Origin: a virus
Length of the DNA stretch: 64,000 bases
Reading direction: 5' to 3' (one strand)
IMG/VR virus record: IMGVR_UViG_3300027733_000034
Span: 1-64,000 of that record
The translations under genes were made by a program, and so were the position numbers. The notes under the pieces were generated by a model, which saw only the letters and a list, made by a program, of their open reading frames with translations, was not told where the DNA came from and made no database searches. Shown here piece by piece: positions 7,619 to 15,900 of the stretch (positions are counted from its first letter, which is position 1; every line of letters starts with the position of its first letter).

Positions 7619-8020
7619 TTATTGTAAATTTGTTTTTCTAAAAATCAATTCGTTTTCAAAAACATTTTTAATATGTTCTTCTATATGAAATTGGGTTTCT
7701 AGTATAGCTTCGATATGAGCTGTTTCTAAAGAAGACAATATCATTCTTTCCAGAGGTTGTTTACCATCCTTACCTCTTGTACCCCATCTAAATGTCTCTC
7801 GTATTCTCATATGGGAATCCTCTGTATAAACACAATCATCTATAGCCGGAGTAGCATTTACACTCCTGCGAATATAATCTGAGCCACCATCTACCATATA
7901 AACTTCTCCATTAGCATCTTTATAGCATACATAATCATGTCGATGCTTGGATTCTATTCTAGTACCGTCTGGAGTAATAATAGCATTGACCAAAAGACGT
8001 CTTTGATTTGAATTTTCCAT
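7619..8020 (-). CDS. Conserved-type phage protein of unknown function
   Basis: 133 residues with D-G-T-R-I-E-S-K-H-R-H-D-Y, Y-M-V-D-G-G-x-x-Y-I-R-R-S and a C-terminal segment with H-I-E-A-I-L. I recall this combination (RHDY followed by VDGG.YxRRS) from uncharacterised proteins of marine and T4-like phages. The His-rich RHD region could bind metal. No function known. First gene downstream of the sulfotransferase. Confidence 0.65.
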   Translation of the reverse strand: MENSNQRRLLVNAIITPDGTRIESKHRHDYVCYKDANGEVYMVDGGSDYIRRSVNATPAIDDCVYTEDSHMRIRETFRWGTRGKDGKQPLERMILSSLETAHIEAILETQFHIEEHIKNVFENELIFRKTNLQ

Positions 8021-8068
8021 AAAATTATAATATCTCTATTGTAGGGAAAGAGCAACTTGATTTTGTCT

Positions 8069-8884
8069 TTAAATATAACCAAATTGTTGTTGATATTTTT
8101 GAAAATTGTTATCTATCCAGAGACAAACATCTTTGCCTAAAATTTCTTCATAGTCTATTTTAACTGGAGAAATTTTACGTCTGATGGTGTGTAGATCAGG
8201 AGTCAATCCATAAACCGCATCATCTTCTTTAATAGATTGTTCCACATTATCAAAATCATGGCTAAAAGGAGGTAGACCTAAATAATTGTAAATTCTATTT
8301 AATTCTGTAAAAGGGTTGGTGGTTAGATCTTCTGCTCTAATATATAGAACACTTTGATCTATACTTTCTAAAAAACATTGTTCCATTCTTTCTAGGGCCA
8401 TACCAACTGGTACTGATTTAGACCATTCTACTACTCTCTTGGCTGTAGAGGTTCCAGTCATTTTACTATGGTTTTGAATAGATTGATGACTTTCTTGTCT
8501 CTTGCGATAAATCTTTTCCATAGAAGCCATGATACTTTTAAGATCTCTTACCATACATATCATTTTAGGTTTGTATGGCATAAAGGCTTCAAACCAACGA
8601 TAGTGGATGGTTCCTCCACGGGTCTTAATACATAAATGGGGTCTATTACTATAAGATTCTGAATATCCTTTTAAACCGCCCCAACAAAAACCTCTCCAAG
8701 CCCTAACAGCTAACTCTGTGTCAATGGCTTTAACTTCTGGAGTGTTGGTATAATTCATACGGGCTCCATACAAATATTCTAAAACCGGATCTGTAGGAGT
8801 TGCTGCTATGCTTGAGTTTTGGTTAAGAATACATTGCAATAATGTAGACATACTCCGAGGCATAGAAGAATTAAAAAAGATCAT
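8069..8884 (-). CDS. Sulfotransferase family protein
   Basis: 271 residues. The N-terminal NSSMPRSMSTLL (residues ~5-16) matches the 5'-phosphosulfate-binding loop that grips PAPS, and KMICMVRDLKSIMAS (~105-120) matches the 3'-phosphate-binding strand-loop-helix with conserved R-D. Family activity: transfer of sulfate from PAPS to hydroxyl groups of sugars, lipids or proteins. Related genes occur in cyanophages. It may modify host-surface glycans or the phage's own fibres; substrate unknown. It leads the leftward operon (TTATAATATG start) and is divergent from the plus-strand gene at 8964, with a 79-base shared promoter region between them. A second, unrelated-looking sulfotransferase is at 58497-59108. 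Confidence 0.8.
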   Translation of the reverse strand: MIFFNSSMPRSMSTLLQCILNQNSSIAATPTDPVLEYLYGARMNYTNTPEVKAIDTELAVRAWRGFCWGGLKGYSESYSNRPHLCIKTRGGTIHYRWFEAFMPYKPKMICMVRDLKSIMASMEKIYRKRQESHQSIQNHSKMTGTSTAKRVVEWSKSVPVGMALERMEQCFLESIDQSVLYIRAEDLTTNPFTELNRIYNYLGLPPFSHDFDNVEQSIKEDDAVYGLTPDLHTIRRKISPVKIDYEEILGKDVCLWIDNNFQKYQQQFGYI

Positions 8885-8963
8885 ATTATAATAATAACTC
8901 TTTGTTTAAAAAAATCTCTATCAAAACAATCATGTGGATAATCTTTTAGAATAAGTAAATAAT

Positions 8964-9464
8964 ATGGCTTCAAATTTAATACCGAAAGTAGAAGATGGTG
9001 TTAACCCTAATGTAGGGTATTGTAATTCTTGGTTAAGAGTGGTTAACAATGCTGGTAGACCCTTGTTTGCTCAGTCTACCTATTCTGTTAATGCAGAAGA
9101 TACAAATGACTTACTAACCGAGTTAATCAACGTAATTCGCCAGAAAGAAGACGATAATGGTTTTGATTTTGTAGATGACAATGCAGTTCATGAAGGAAAT
9201 TATCAAACCTTAAAAGTACTTTCTGCTTGTAAAATTTCTTCTGCTACTATTGATAATACCACGGTTGGTAATTTGACTGCTTATGAATTACCGGTCGGTT
9301 TTGAAATTAACGGTCAAATTTATAGTTTTTCTTTACAATATGGTGCAGTTTTGGCTTATAAAACCATCGAACCAGATCGTTATGAAAATAGTATGGTAGG
9401 AACAAATGGCAAATCTATCATAACTATTACTAAAGGTGAAGGAATAGTAACTAACCAAGGATAA
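8964..9464 (+). CDS. Hypothetical virion-type protein, 166 aa
   Basis: First gene of a short plus-strand cassette. Strand-rich protein starting MASNLIPKVEDGVNPNVGYCN, with DDNGFDFVDDNAVHEGNYQT and a GFEINGQIYSF segment. No known domain. Placement before a fibre-like gene, and the small residue-rich beta character, suggest a head or tail accessory protein. The start is in AAATAATATG, and its stop TAA is embedded in the GGATAAATATAAC box before the next gene. Confidence 0.6.
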   Translation: MASNLIPKVEDGVNPNVGYCNSWLRVVNNAGRPLFAQSTYSVNAEDTNDLLTELINVIRQKEDDNGFDFVDDNAVHEGNYQTLKVLSACKISSATIDNTTVGNLTAYELPVGFEINGQIYSFSLQYGAVLAYKTIEPDRYENSMVGTNGKSIITITKGEGIVTNQG

Positions 9465-9467
9465 ATA
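9460..9467 (+). promoter_or_regulatory. Late-promoter-like GATAAATA box
   Basis: GATAAATA in GGATAAATATAACATATATG; ends nine bases before the ATG at 9476. The same 20 bases occur before the gene at 31369. Confidence 0.55.
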
Positions 9468-9475
9468 TAACATAT

Positions 9476-10798
9476 ATGGCACTCAAGACCCAAACTTTTA
9501 ATGATTTTTGTGAAAATACTAATCCCCAAACCTGTGATTATTTGATAGGGATTTGTAATGATGGTTCAAATGAATTCAGAGTTCTTATCTCTGATGTAGG
9601 AGCTTACTCTTTAGACAATCAAAATTCTATAGCACCTATATGTGGTAATAATGATATTAACGGATCTAGCTGTTCTGTAATTGGTGGTGGGTGTGGTAAT
9701 ACTATTAATTCTGAAGAAGGTTCTACCATCTCTGGTGGTAGAAACAACACTTTACAATGTGGATGGGCTCCTGTAATTGGTGGTGGTCAGGGCAATTATG
9801 TGTGCGGCGGAAGTTCTACAATTGCCGGAGGAAAGTACAATTGTATAGGCTCTGGAGATTGTACTCATGGGGGTTCTATAGGAGGTGGTTCTTGTAATGA
9901 AATTTATTGCGGAGATGAAGCTACTATAGGTGGTGGACGTAATAATACTATTGATTATGCGGACTGTGCTACTATTGGTGGCGGTTATAGCAATTATATA
10001 GAAGGCGATTCTGGTACAATTTCAGGTGGATATAATAACAGTGTTAGTGGATATGCTTCTACAATTAGCGGCGGATATGATAATTGTTCTTGGAACGGAG
10101 CTTACAACACAGTTAGCGGTGGCTATAGCAATGAAATAACTTGGAACACAGATGGTGGAGTCATTGGTGGGGGGTCCAATAATAGCATTCATGCTTGTGG
10201 AGATTCTGGTACTATTGGTGGTGGTTATAGTAATGATATTTGTCGACATGCCATCGGTTCAACCATAGCCGGTGGATATAACAATGTAATTAATGCTTGT
10301 GCTTGCAATTCTTCCATCGGTGGCGGTTTAAATAATACAGTCGGAGCCAATTCTCACAGTTCTGTAATTGCTGGTGGATGTAGTAACGCTGTCAATGGTA
10401 ACTGTTCTAGTATCTTGGGTGGTGGAGAAAATACTGTAAATGGACACTATAATGTTCATATTATTGGATCTTGTATTACATCATGTAAAAATGATACTAC
10501 ATTTGTTAATAATTTGGTATCTTTCGGGAATGTAATAGCTAGTTCTGGATTTCCAGCCGGTGGACCTGGTAATGTTGGTTATGGATTTGATACTGGAGAT
10601 GGAGATACTGGTTTATTCAGTTTTAATCCAAATCTTTCTGGAAGCAATGATGGATGGGTATCTCTTGTTTCAAATGACCAAGAAGTTCTTCAAGCTGGAA
10701 ATGCTGGTGTGAATTACATTCGTATGAAATCACCAAACGGAACTGCTTATAACATAACTGTTACAAATTCTGGTTCTTTAACAGCCGTTAGAGCCTAA
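9476..10798 (+). CDS. Fibre protein with YadA-head-like beta-roll repeats
   Basis: 440 residues. The N-terminal ~45 (TFNDFCENTNPQTCDYLIG, then FRVLISDVGAYS) match the N-terminus of the fibre at 35901-37493, so this is probably an attachment domain. Residues ~55-335 are about 18 repeats of 14-18 residues on the pattern [ST]-x-I-x-G-G-x-x-N-x-[IVY], the left-handed beta-roll seen in YadA/Hia head domains. The C-terminal ~100 residues are an ordinary beta domain. Probable trimeric receptor-binding or decoration fibre. The promoter-like GGATAAATATAAC lies just before the ATG. Confidence 0.75.
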   Translation: MALKTQTFNDFCENTNPQTCDYLIGICNDGSNEFRVLISDVGAYSLDNQNSIAPICGNNDINGSSCSVIGGGCGNTINSEEGSTISGGRNNTLQCGWAPVIGGGQGNYVCGGSSTIAGGKYNCIGSGDCTHGGSIGGGSCNEIYCGDEATIGGGRNNTIDYADCATIGGGYSNYIEGDSGTISGGYNNSVSGYASTISGGYDNCSWNGAYNTVSGGYSNEITWNTDGGVIGGGSNNSIHACGDSGTIGGGYSNDICRHAIGSTIAGGYNNVINACACNSSIGGGLNNTVGANSHSSVIAGGCSNAVNGNCSSILGGGENTVNGHYNVHIIGSCITSCKNDTTFVNNLVSFGNVIASSGFPAGGPGNVGYGFDTGDGDTGLFSFNPNLSGSNDGWVSLVSNDQEVLQAGNAGVNYIRMKSPNGTAYNITVTNSGSLTAVRA

Positions 10799-10821
10799 AT
10801 ATCTATAAGGAATCGCCTCTT

Positions 10822-10869
10822 ATGGGTGTAAGAGGATTACAACGAATCCGTAAATCCCCAACAAAATAA
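10822..10869 (+). CDS. Possible 15-residue basic peptide
   Basis: ATG-initiated frame encoding MGVRGLQRIRKSPTK in the 83-base gap between two plus-strand genes. Strongly basic. The same DNA forms a hairpin (CCTCTTA/TAAGAGG around 10815-10834), so it may be only a structured leader. Weak call. Confidence 0.25.
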   Translation: MGVRGLQRIRKSPTK

Positions 10870-10881
10870 AAAAAAATACAT

Positions 10882-11115
10882 ATGGAAATAGTAACTCAAG
10901 TCAAACAAACCGTAACTCTTGATACAATAGAAGTAATTGCAGTAAGAGATCTTTTTGAAGAAAAGACAGTCATTGCTCGTATCAAAGGTCTTCCTCGTCC
11001 AGTAGTTCTCTGGAAGGGTGATGCTGAATATACAGCAGCTGGTGTTTGGACTAATGAAACAGTTGTTGCCCGTGCGACAACAGTTCTTAGTGCATCTGCT
11101 ATTAACTGGGCTTAA
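10882..11115 (+). CDS. Small hypothetical virion-type protein
   Basis: 77 residues, strand-rich (QTVTLDTIEVIAVRDLFEEK, VIARIKGLPRPVVLW), ending SASAINWA. The pattern resembles small beta-sandwich decoration proteins but no family is recognised. Last gene of the plus-strand cassette, followed 20 bases later by a strong hairpin terminator. Confidence 0.6.
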   Translation: MEIVTQVKQTVTLDTIEVIAVRDLFEEKTVIARIKGLPRPVVLWKGDAEYTAAGVWTNETVVARATTVLSASAINWA

Positions 11116-11135
11116 GCGTAGTTAATTAAAAATTT

Positions 11136-11170
11136 AATGGGATAGGGTTTAATTCCCTATCCCATTTTTT
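11136..11170 (+). terminator. Strong hairpin terminator of the plus cassette
   Basis: AATGGGATAGGG and CCCTATCCCATT pair over 12 bp around a 7-base loop, followed by a T run. The minus-strand side also has a T-rich tract, so it may serve the convergent gene at 11193 as well. Confidence 0.85.
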
Positions 11171-11192
11171 ATGCTTTGATGTAATTTGTTAA

Positions 11193-14156
11193 TTAATTTA
11201 CGTAAGCAGCTTCATTTGAGAATATCAAAGCTTGAATCAGTGTTTCCCAAGGAGAGAATGCTACGCGTTCTACCAATTCTCCTTGGTTAACAATAGCTCT
11301 TTTAGGATCTTTGTTATTCATTTGTTGCTTAAATTTAGCTTCTGCTAATTTTTTACCTTGAGCTGTAATAGTTTCAGCTCCGGTTTTAACACTAGCTTGT
11401 TCTTTATTTTCTTTGATTAAGAAATCCAAAGCCATCTTTCTTTCTTTAGGAGTTGGATAACGCTGTAAAACAATTTTGAACACTGCTGTAATACCTTTAT
11501 CTGTATTTTTTTCTTTGACCACAGCGTCTACTAATTCCGGGCGTTGAGATATCTTTTGAACTACTTCTGCTACTAACGGACTATTCATTAGGAATAGAGC
11601 TTGTTGAGGCACTACTGTAGAGGCTCTGCGGGTATTGGGTTGATCTGGATTAGACATATCAAACTGCATCAATACATCTGGCATATCTAACCTGTCTATG
11701 TAAGCATAAGCAGTTCTTCTAAAAATGATTGGCTCTTCTGAAACATTGAAAGAAGGTCCCCCATACGGCTCTCTTTGCAATACTCTGCCCATGCTCAATA
11801 AAGAATCTCTATAAGCTTCAAAATCCAATCTTCTTACATTAGCTCTCCACAAAAGATTGTTGCCTGGATCTATTTTGCTATATTCTTTTAATGTATCTAC
11901 ACTAAAGGTATTGCTAGATTGTTGATATACTTTGGAAAGCATGATTGCTTTGTGCAAAGCCTTGACACTCCATGCTGGTTTCTGTGGACCGTAGTCTGTC
12001 ATAAACCAAGTTGCTAAGAAATCTAATAATTCTGGATGGGTTGGATTGCCAGCCGAATTACCTAAATCATCCGGTGTTTTAACCAAACCTTCACCAAAAT
12101 GATACATCCAAACCCTATTAACCAAAACTCGAGCTGTCAAAGGATTATCTTTGTTTGCAATGGCTTCTGCTAATTCTAGTCGACCACTTTCTTTTGAACT
12201 AAAAGGAGTTTTTTCTGGATTCAATATTTCTAAAAATCTTCTAGGTACCACAGTGACTTGTCCAGGTATAGGTGGATTGCCTCTTGGAAACAAAGGAGAG
12301 TCTGTGGGTTTGGCTGCATCTTCAACAGCCATGGCTCTAACTAGACCATTATTGGAGGTGAGTTTAAATTCATTAATTTGTTGAATAAAATTGGAAGCTC
12401 TTAATTTGTCTTGCATTTCAATAGACCATTTCTTGGCTTCTACTCTCATAGTTTCAAAATTAATGTTCTTAGCCAAATTCAAAGATGTTGGAAAAACAGC
12501 CATGTTGTAAGGATCCTTATCATCCGGATCAAAAGCGTTGTTGGTTATTTGAACAAACAAATTTGCTCGTTGAGATTCAAATTCTTGGAACAACTTGCCC
12601 ACTAATTCTGCGACAGCATGTATATCATCTGGCAAAGGTTGTGGTTGTTGTTTAAGAAAATTGATTACGATTGGGGAATATGTTTTTGTGTCTTGCAACA
12701 TCTTAGACAAGACGTCTTCTCTATTTTCTTTGGTGTGAACTAATTTGAAGAACGGTCCTAGAATTTTGCCGTTGGGATTAAATTGACGACCCACTGCACT
12801 CTCAATGTGCCTTGCTATTCTAGCATCCCATTTATTTTTAGTTTGAATCTCTGCAGCTAGCTTTTTACGATCTGCATTTGAATCTTTGCCCATTAAAATA
12901 ATATACTCAGCTATAGAAGAAGCGTTTTTGCCAAAGAAGTCTGCTTCTTCTCTTTGAATCTTGTAAAATGCTTCAACTGCTTTTTGTTCTAGTTCATTTA
13001 GTTTGGTTTGAAATTCTTGGAAACCTTCTTTTTTGCTAATTATTGGTCCTTCGGTTGGTTCTGTACAGCTAAGAAATACTCCCTTCAAAGCATAGTAGTC
13101 TGTAATGGTCAACGGATCAAATTTGTGATCATGGCAACGAATACAGGCTAGAGTCAAACCCAACATGCCTCTGCCTACAGCATCAATACGATCGTTTATT
13201 GTATCACTGACATTGTTGAATCGTTGACCAATGGTCATGAATCCCAGAGCTGCTAAATTAGAAACGTTGTTATCTGGAATTCTATCTGCAGCCAATTGAT
13301 TTTTTAAAAATGTATCATAAGGCATGTCTGTGTTGATAGCATCAAAAACCCAATTTCTATAGGTCCAAGCATATGGCAAACGGTAATCATCTAACCTTTG
13401 AAAAGTTGTGATGCCAGTGGTATCTGAATATCTTGCAGTATCCAACCAATGTCTTCCCCATCTTTCTCCATATCCTTTGTCTGCTAAAAGTCTATCAATT
13501 ACTTTTTCATAAGCTTTTGGAGATTCATCTTGAATAAATTGTTCAATTTCCTTTGGAGTCGGAGGCAAACCAATAAGATCAAAATAAGCTCTTCTTAGTA
13601 AAATTTCTTTACTTGCAAGAGGAGCAGGTATGATGCCTTTTTCTTCTAATTTAGAAAGAATAAAATAATCAAGCTTATTATAGCACCAAGATTCATTTTT
13701 AACTGTTGGCACCTTGGGAACCTGAGGTACTTTGAATGCCCAATGATCTCTTTTGTCTTTGAGTTCTCCAGAAGCTCTCGTATCATAAGCTCCTTGTTCA
13801 ATCCATTTAGTCAGCAAAGCTATTTGTTCATCAGAAAGCTTTTTCTTTTCAGGCATCCTAAGATCTCCATCCCAGTTGATAGCTTTGATAAATGTGCTTT
13901 CTTTAATATTATGAAAGTCGATTACCTTGCCATTTTCTCCTCCTTTGAGGAGGCTTTCATGAGAATCTAAGCTAAGGCCTGCTTTAGTTTTGCCTTTGGT
14001 AACAGAATGACAATCCATACATTGCTCTGTAAGCAGAGGCAATATCTCTTTGTCAAAAGTCTGTTGCTGTTCAGGAGTAGGATCTACTCTTCCAAAACTA
14101 GTTACGATGAGCAGTGAGCTCATCACCACACTCAACCCAACGTATGTTTTTCTCAT
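11193..14156 (-). CDS. PSCyt1-DUF1549-DUF1553 secreted cytochrome-like protein
   Basis: 987 residues; start at the ATG of 14156 in TAATATG, whose TAA is the stop of the DUF1501 gene. Sec-type signal in residues 1-21. Residues ~25-125 form the planctomycete cytochrome c domain: haem motif C46-M-D-C49-H50 and L-R-M101-P as candidate sixth ligand. Then DUF1549 (~155-360; LLRRAYFDLIGLPPTP and a second C338-I-R-C341-H-D-H) and DUF1553 (~690-960; LTARVLVNRVWMYHFGEGLV, PNTRRASTVVPQQALFLMNS). This architecture is typical of Planctomycetota and Verrucomicrobiota, next to DUF1501 as here. Biochemical role in hosts is unresolved, presumably periplasmic electron transfer or glycan metabolism. Full length, no frameshift. 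Very unusual in a phage. Confidence 0.9.
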   Translation of the reverse strand: MRKTYVGLSVVMSSLLIVTSFGRVDPTPEQQQTFDKEILPLLTEQCMDCHSVTKGKTKAGLSLDSHESLLKGGENGKVIDFHNIKESTFIKAINWDGDLRMPEKKKLSDEQIALLTKWIEQGAYDTRASGELKDKRDHWAFKVPQVPKVPTVKNESWCYNKLDYFILSKLEEKGIIPAPLASKEILLRRAYFDLIGLPPTPKEIEQFIQDESPKAYEKVIDRLLADKGYGERWGRHWLDTARYSDTTGITTFQRLDDYRLPYAWTYRNWVFDAINTDMPYDTFLKNQLAADRIPDNNVSNLAALGFMTIGQRFNNVSDTINDRIDAVGRGMLGLTLACIRCHDHKFDPLTITDYYALKGVFLSCTEPTEGPIISKKEGFQEFQTKLNELEQKAVEAFYKIQREEADFFGKNASSIAEYIILMGKDSNADRKKLAAEIQTKNKWDARIARHIESAVGRQFNPNGKILGPFFKLVHTKENREDVLSKMLQDTKTYSPIVINFLKQQPQPLPDDIHAVAELVGKLFQEFESQRANLFVQITNNAFDPDDKDPYNMAVFPTSLNLAKNINFETMRVEAKKWSIEMQDKLRASNFIQQINEFKLTSNNGLVRAMAVEDAAKPTDSPLFPRGNPPIPGQVTVVPRRFLEILNPEKTPFSSKESGRLELAEAIANKDNPLTARVLVNRVWMYHFGEGLVKTPDDLGNSAGNPTHPELLDFLATWFMTDYGPQKPAWSVKALHKAIMLSKVYQQSSNTFSVDTLKEYSKIDPGNNLLWRANVRRLDFEAYRDSLLSMGRVLQREPYGGPSFNVSEEPIIFRRTAYAYIDRLDMPDVLMQFDMSNPDQPNTRRASTVVPQQALFLMNSPLVAEVVQKISQRPELVDAVVKEKNTDKGITAVFKIVLQRYPTPKERKMALDFLIKENKEQASVKTGAETITAQGKKLAEAKFKQQMNNKDPKRAIVNQGELVERVAFSPWETLIQALIFSNEAAYVN

Positions 14157-14157
14157 A

Positions 14158-15525
14158 TTAAACAATTATATCTTTAATTACTTCACCAAAATTATCTGTC
14201 AATCTAAAATTACGACCATTGTAATTGTATGTCAATTTCTTATGATCAAATCCCATCAAGTGCAAAATAGTTGCATGCAAATCATGAATGGTAACAATAT
14301 CTTCAACTGCTTTAGCCCCTGTCTCATCTGTCTTACCGTATCTCATTCCACCTTTGACATTCCCTCCAGCCATCCAGATTGAGAATGCTTTGCCATTGTG
14401 ATCTCTACCAGGAGTACCTGCTCCGCCGCCAGCAGTTGCTGTGCGACCAAATTCTCCGCCCCATATTACCAAAGTAGAATCAAGTAGTCCGCGTTGTTTT
14501 AAGTCTGTAAGCAATCCAGCAATAGCTGTATCGTATTTTGCCGCGGTATTAGTCATATTGAGCTTAATGTTTTCATGATGGTCAAACCCTCCAACATTGA
14601 CCTGAACAAACCGCACTCCTCTTTCTACTAATCTACGAGCCACCATTAACTTGGCTCCGTCTTCTGTACGTCCATAAAGGTCTTTAATATTTTCTGGTTC
14701 TTTAGATACATCAAAAGCATCCGTAGCTTCTGTTTGCATTTTGAATGCAGTTTCAAATGCTTCAATACGAGATTCTAGTTGAATGTCTTTTTGAAGCTTT
14801 TCCATGTGCATGAAATTCATGCTACGAGAAAATTCAATTTGTCTGCGCTGTCTTTCTTGTGTAGAGAATTGACTGGTAAGGTTTGCTAATATCTCATCTG
14901 AACGCATTCCTTGACGATATTGAACATTGCAGCCTTGGAACATTCCGGGTAAGAAAGCACATTGTCTCCAATTTGGATTGCCATTCAAAGAAATGAATCC
15001 GGGCATGTTTTGATTTGCTGTACCAAGACCATATACCATCCAGCTACCAACACTAGGCTTGGGTAATTGAGAATCTCCGGTGTTCATCATCTTAGCAGCG
15101 AGATCGTGATCTGGAATAGGGGTTTGCATAGAGTTAATAATAGCTAACTCATCTGCATGGGATCCTACTTTACTCCATACTTCTGAAATGTTCAATCCAG
15201 ATTTGCCAAACTGAGGGAATTCAAACGGAGAAGCAAATAAGAATCCGCCGCTCTCGGCTTTCATTCCATCTTTGGCTTTTAATTCTGGTTTATAGTCAAA
15301 AGTATCAATATGGGAAGGTGCTCCACTAGCAAACAATTGAATGATTGCCTTAGCTTTTACAGGGAAGTGAGGATTCCTAGCAGCCAGAGGGGATGCAGCT
15401 TCTGCTGTATTTGCATTAATACCATAAAGAGCAGCTAGTGATAGACCACCCAGACCTGCTCCAAAGTCTGTGAGGAATTCTCTACGGTTGAGAGAGGAAT
15501 TGGGATGATTGCCGCAGTCGCTCAT
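14158..15525 (-). CDS. DUF1501 Tat-exported protein
   Basis: 455 residues from the ATG at 15525; the protein then starts with a short polar leader and a twin-arginine signal (N-R-R-E-F-L, followed by a GAGLGGLSLAALYG hydrophobic stretch). DUF1501 features: A-I-I-Q-L-F-A-S-G-A-P-S-H-I-D-T-F-D-Y-K, G-G-F-D-H-H-E-N, T-L-V-I-W-G-G-E-F-G-R-T and G-R-D-H-N. The Asp/His-rich set fits the alkaline-phosphatase/sulfatase-like fold, so a metal-dependent hydrolase is plausible but unproven. It precedes the cytochrome partner by one base (TAA-T-ATG). TATAAATA lies at 15531-15538, six bases before the ATG, and a hairpin lies just upstream, implying a phage promoter. Confidence 0.9.
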   Translation of the reverse strand: MSDCGNHPNSSLNRREFLTDFGAGLGGLSLAALYGINANTAEAASPLAARNPHFPVKAKAIIQLFASGAPSHIDTFDYKPELKAKDGMKAESGGFLFASPFEFPQFGKSGLNISEVWSKVGSHADELAIINSMQTPIPDHDLAAKMMNTGDSQLPKPSVGSWMVYGLGTANQNMPGFISLNGNPNWRQCAFLPGMFQGCNVQYRQGMRSDEILANLTSQFSTQERQRRQIEFSRSMNFMHMEKLQKDIQLESRIEAFETAFKMQTEATDAFDVSKEPENIKDLYGRTEDGAKLMVARRLVERGVRFVQVNVGGFDHHENIKLNMTNTAAKYDTAIAGLLTDLKQRGLLDSTLVIWGGEFGRTATAGGGAGTPGRDHNGKAFSIWMAGGNVKGGMRYGKTDETGAKAVEDIVTIHDLHATILHLMGFDHKKLTYNYNGRNFRLTDNFGEVIKDIIV

Positions 15526-15530
15526 ATAAC

Positions 15531-15538
15531 TATTTATA
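15531..15538 (-). promoter_or_regulatory. TATAAATA box before DUF1501 gene
   Basis: Exact T4-late-type TATAAATA, six bases before the ATG at 15525, downstream of a hairpin. Confidence 0.55.
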
Positions 15539-15549
15539 CCTTTATAGTT

Positions 15550-15583
15550 CAAACGCCTTCAGAACCGAATCTGAAGGCGTTTG
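15550..15583. terminator. Intergenic hairpin upstream of DUF1501 gene
   Basis: CAAACGCCTTCAGA/TCTGAAGGCGTTTG, perfect 14-bp stem and 6-base loop. No good T-run on the minus strand; it may separate the gene at 15605 from the DUF1501 promoter. Confidence 0.5.
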
Positions 15584-15604
15584 AGATTTGTTTTTATCTA
15601 ACTT

Positions 15605-15835
15605 TTAATACGAGGCTGTACAAGTAACCTTCAATAGATTACGATTACAAACCTTTGTAGAGAAAGACTTGGTCATAGATCGCTTGAAGCTATGTACGTC
15701 TCGTTGCTCTGAAGGACTGACATACATAAATTCTCCTGGCTGTAGAGCTCGCATAAGGAAAGCTACGGTGGGGTTAGAATTAGGACGTCCTGCTTTGTTG
15801 GAGTAGATGGCGTATTTTACGTTTTTGATGTTCAT
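15605..15835 (-). CDS. Small basic hypothetical protein, 76 aa
   Basis: Contains SNKAGRPNSNPTVAFLMRAL and GEFMYVSPSEQRDVHSFKRS, ending CTASY. Basic, probably soluble. No family recognised. It lies just upstream of the hairpin at 15550-15583 that separates it from the DUF1501 gene. Confidence 0.55.
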   Translation of the reverse strand: MNIKNVKYAIYSNKAGRPNSNPTVAFLMRALQPGEFMYVSPSEQRDVHSFKRSMTKSFSTKVCNRNLLKVTCTASY

Positions 15836-15900
15836 ATATTGTTTGTTGTTTTACTGAATGATTTAAATATATTAGAAAATTGCTGGGAATTCAAGATTTT

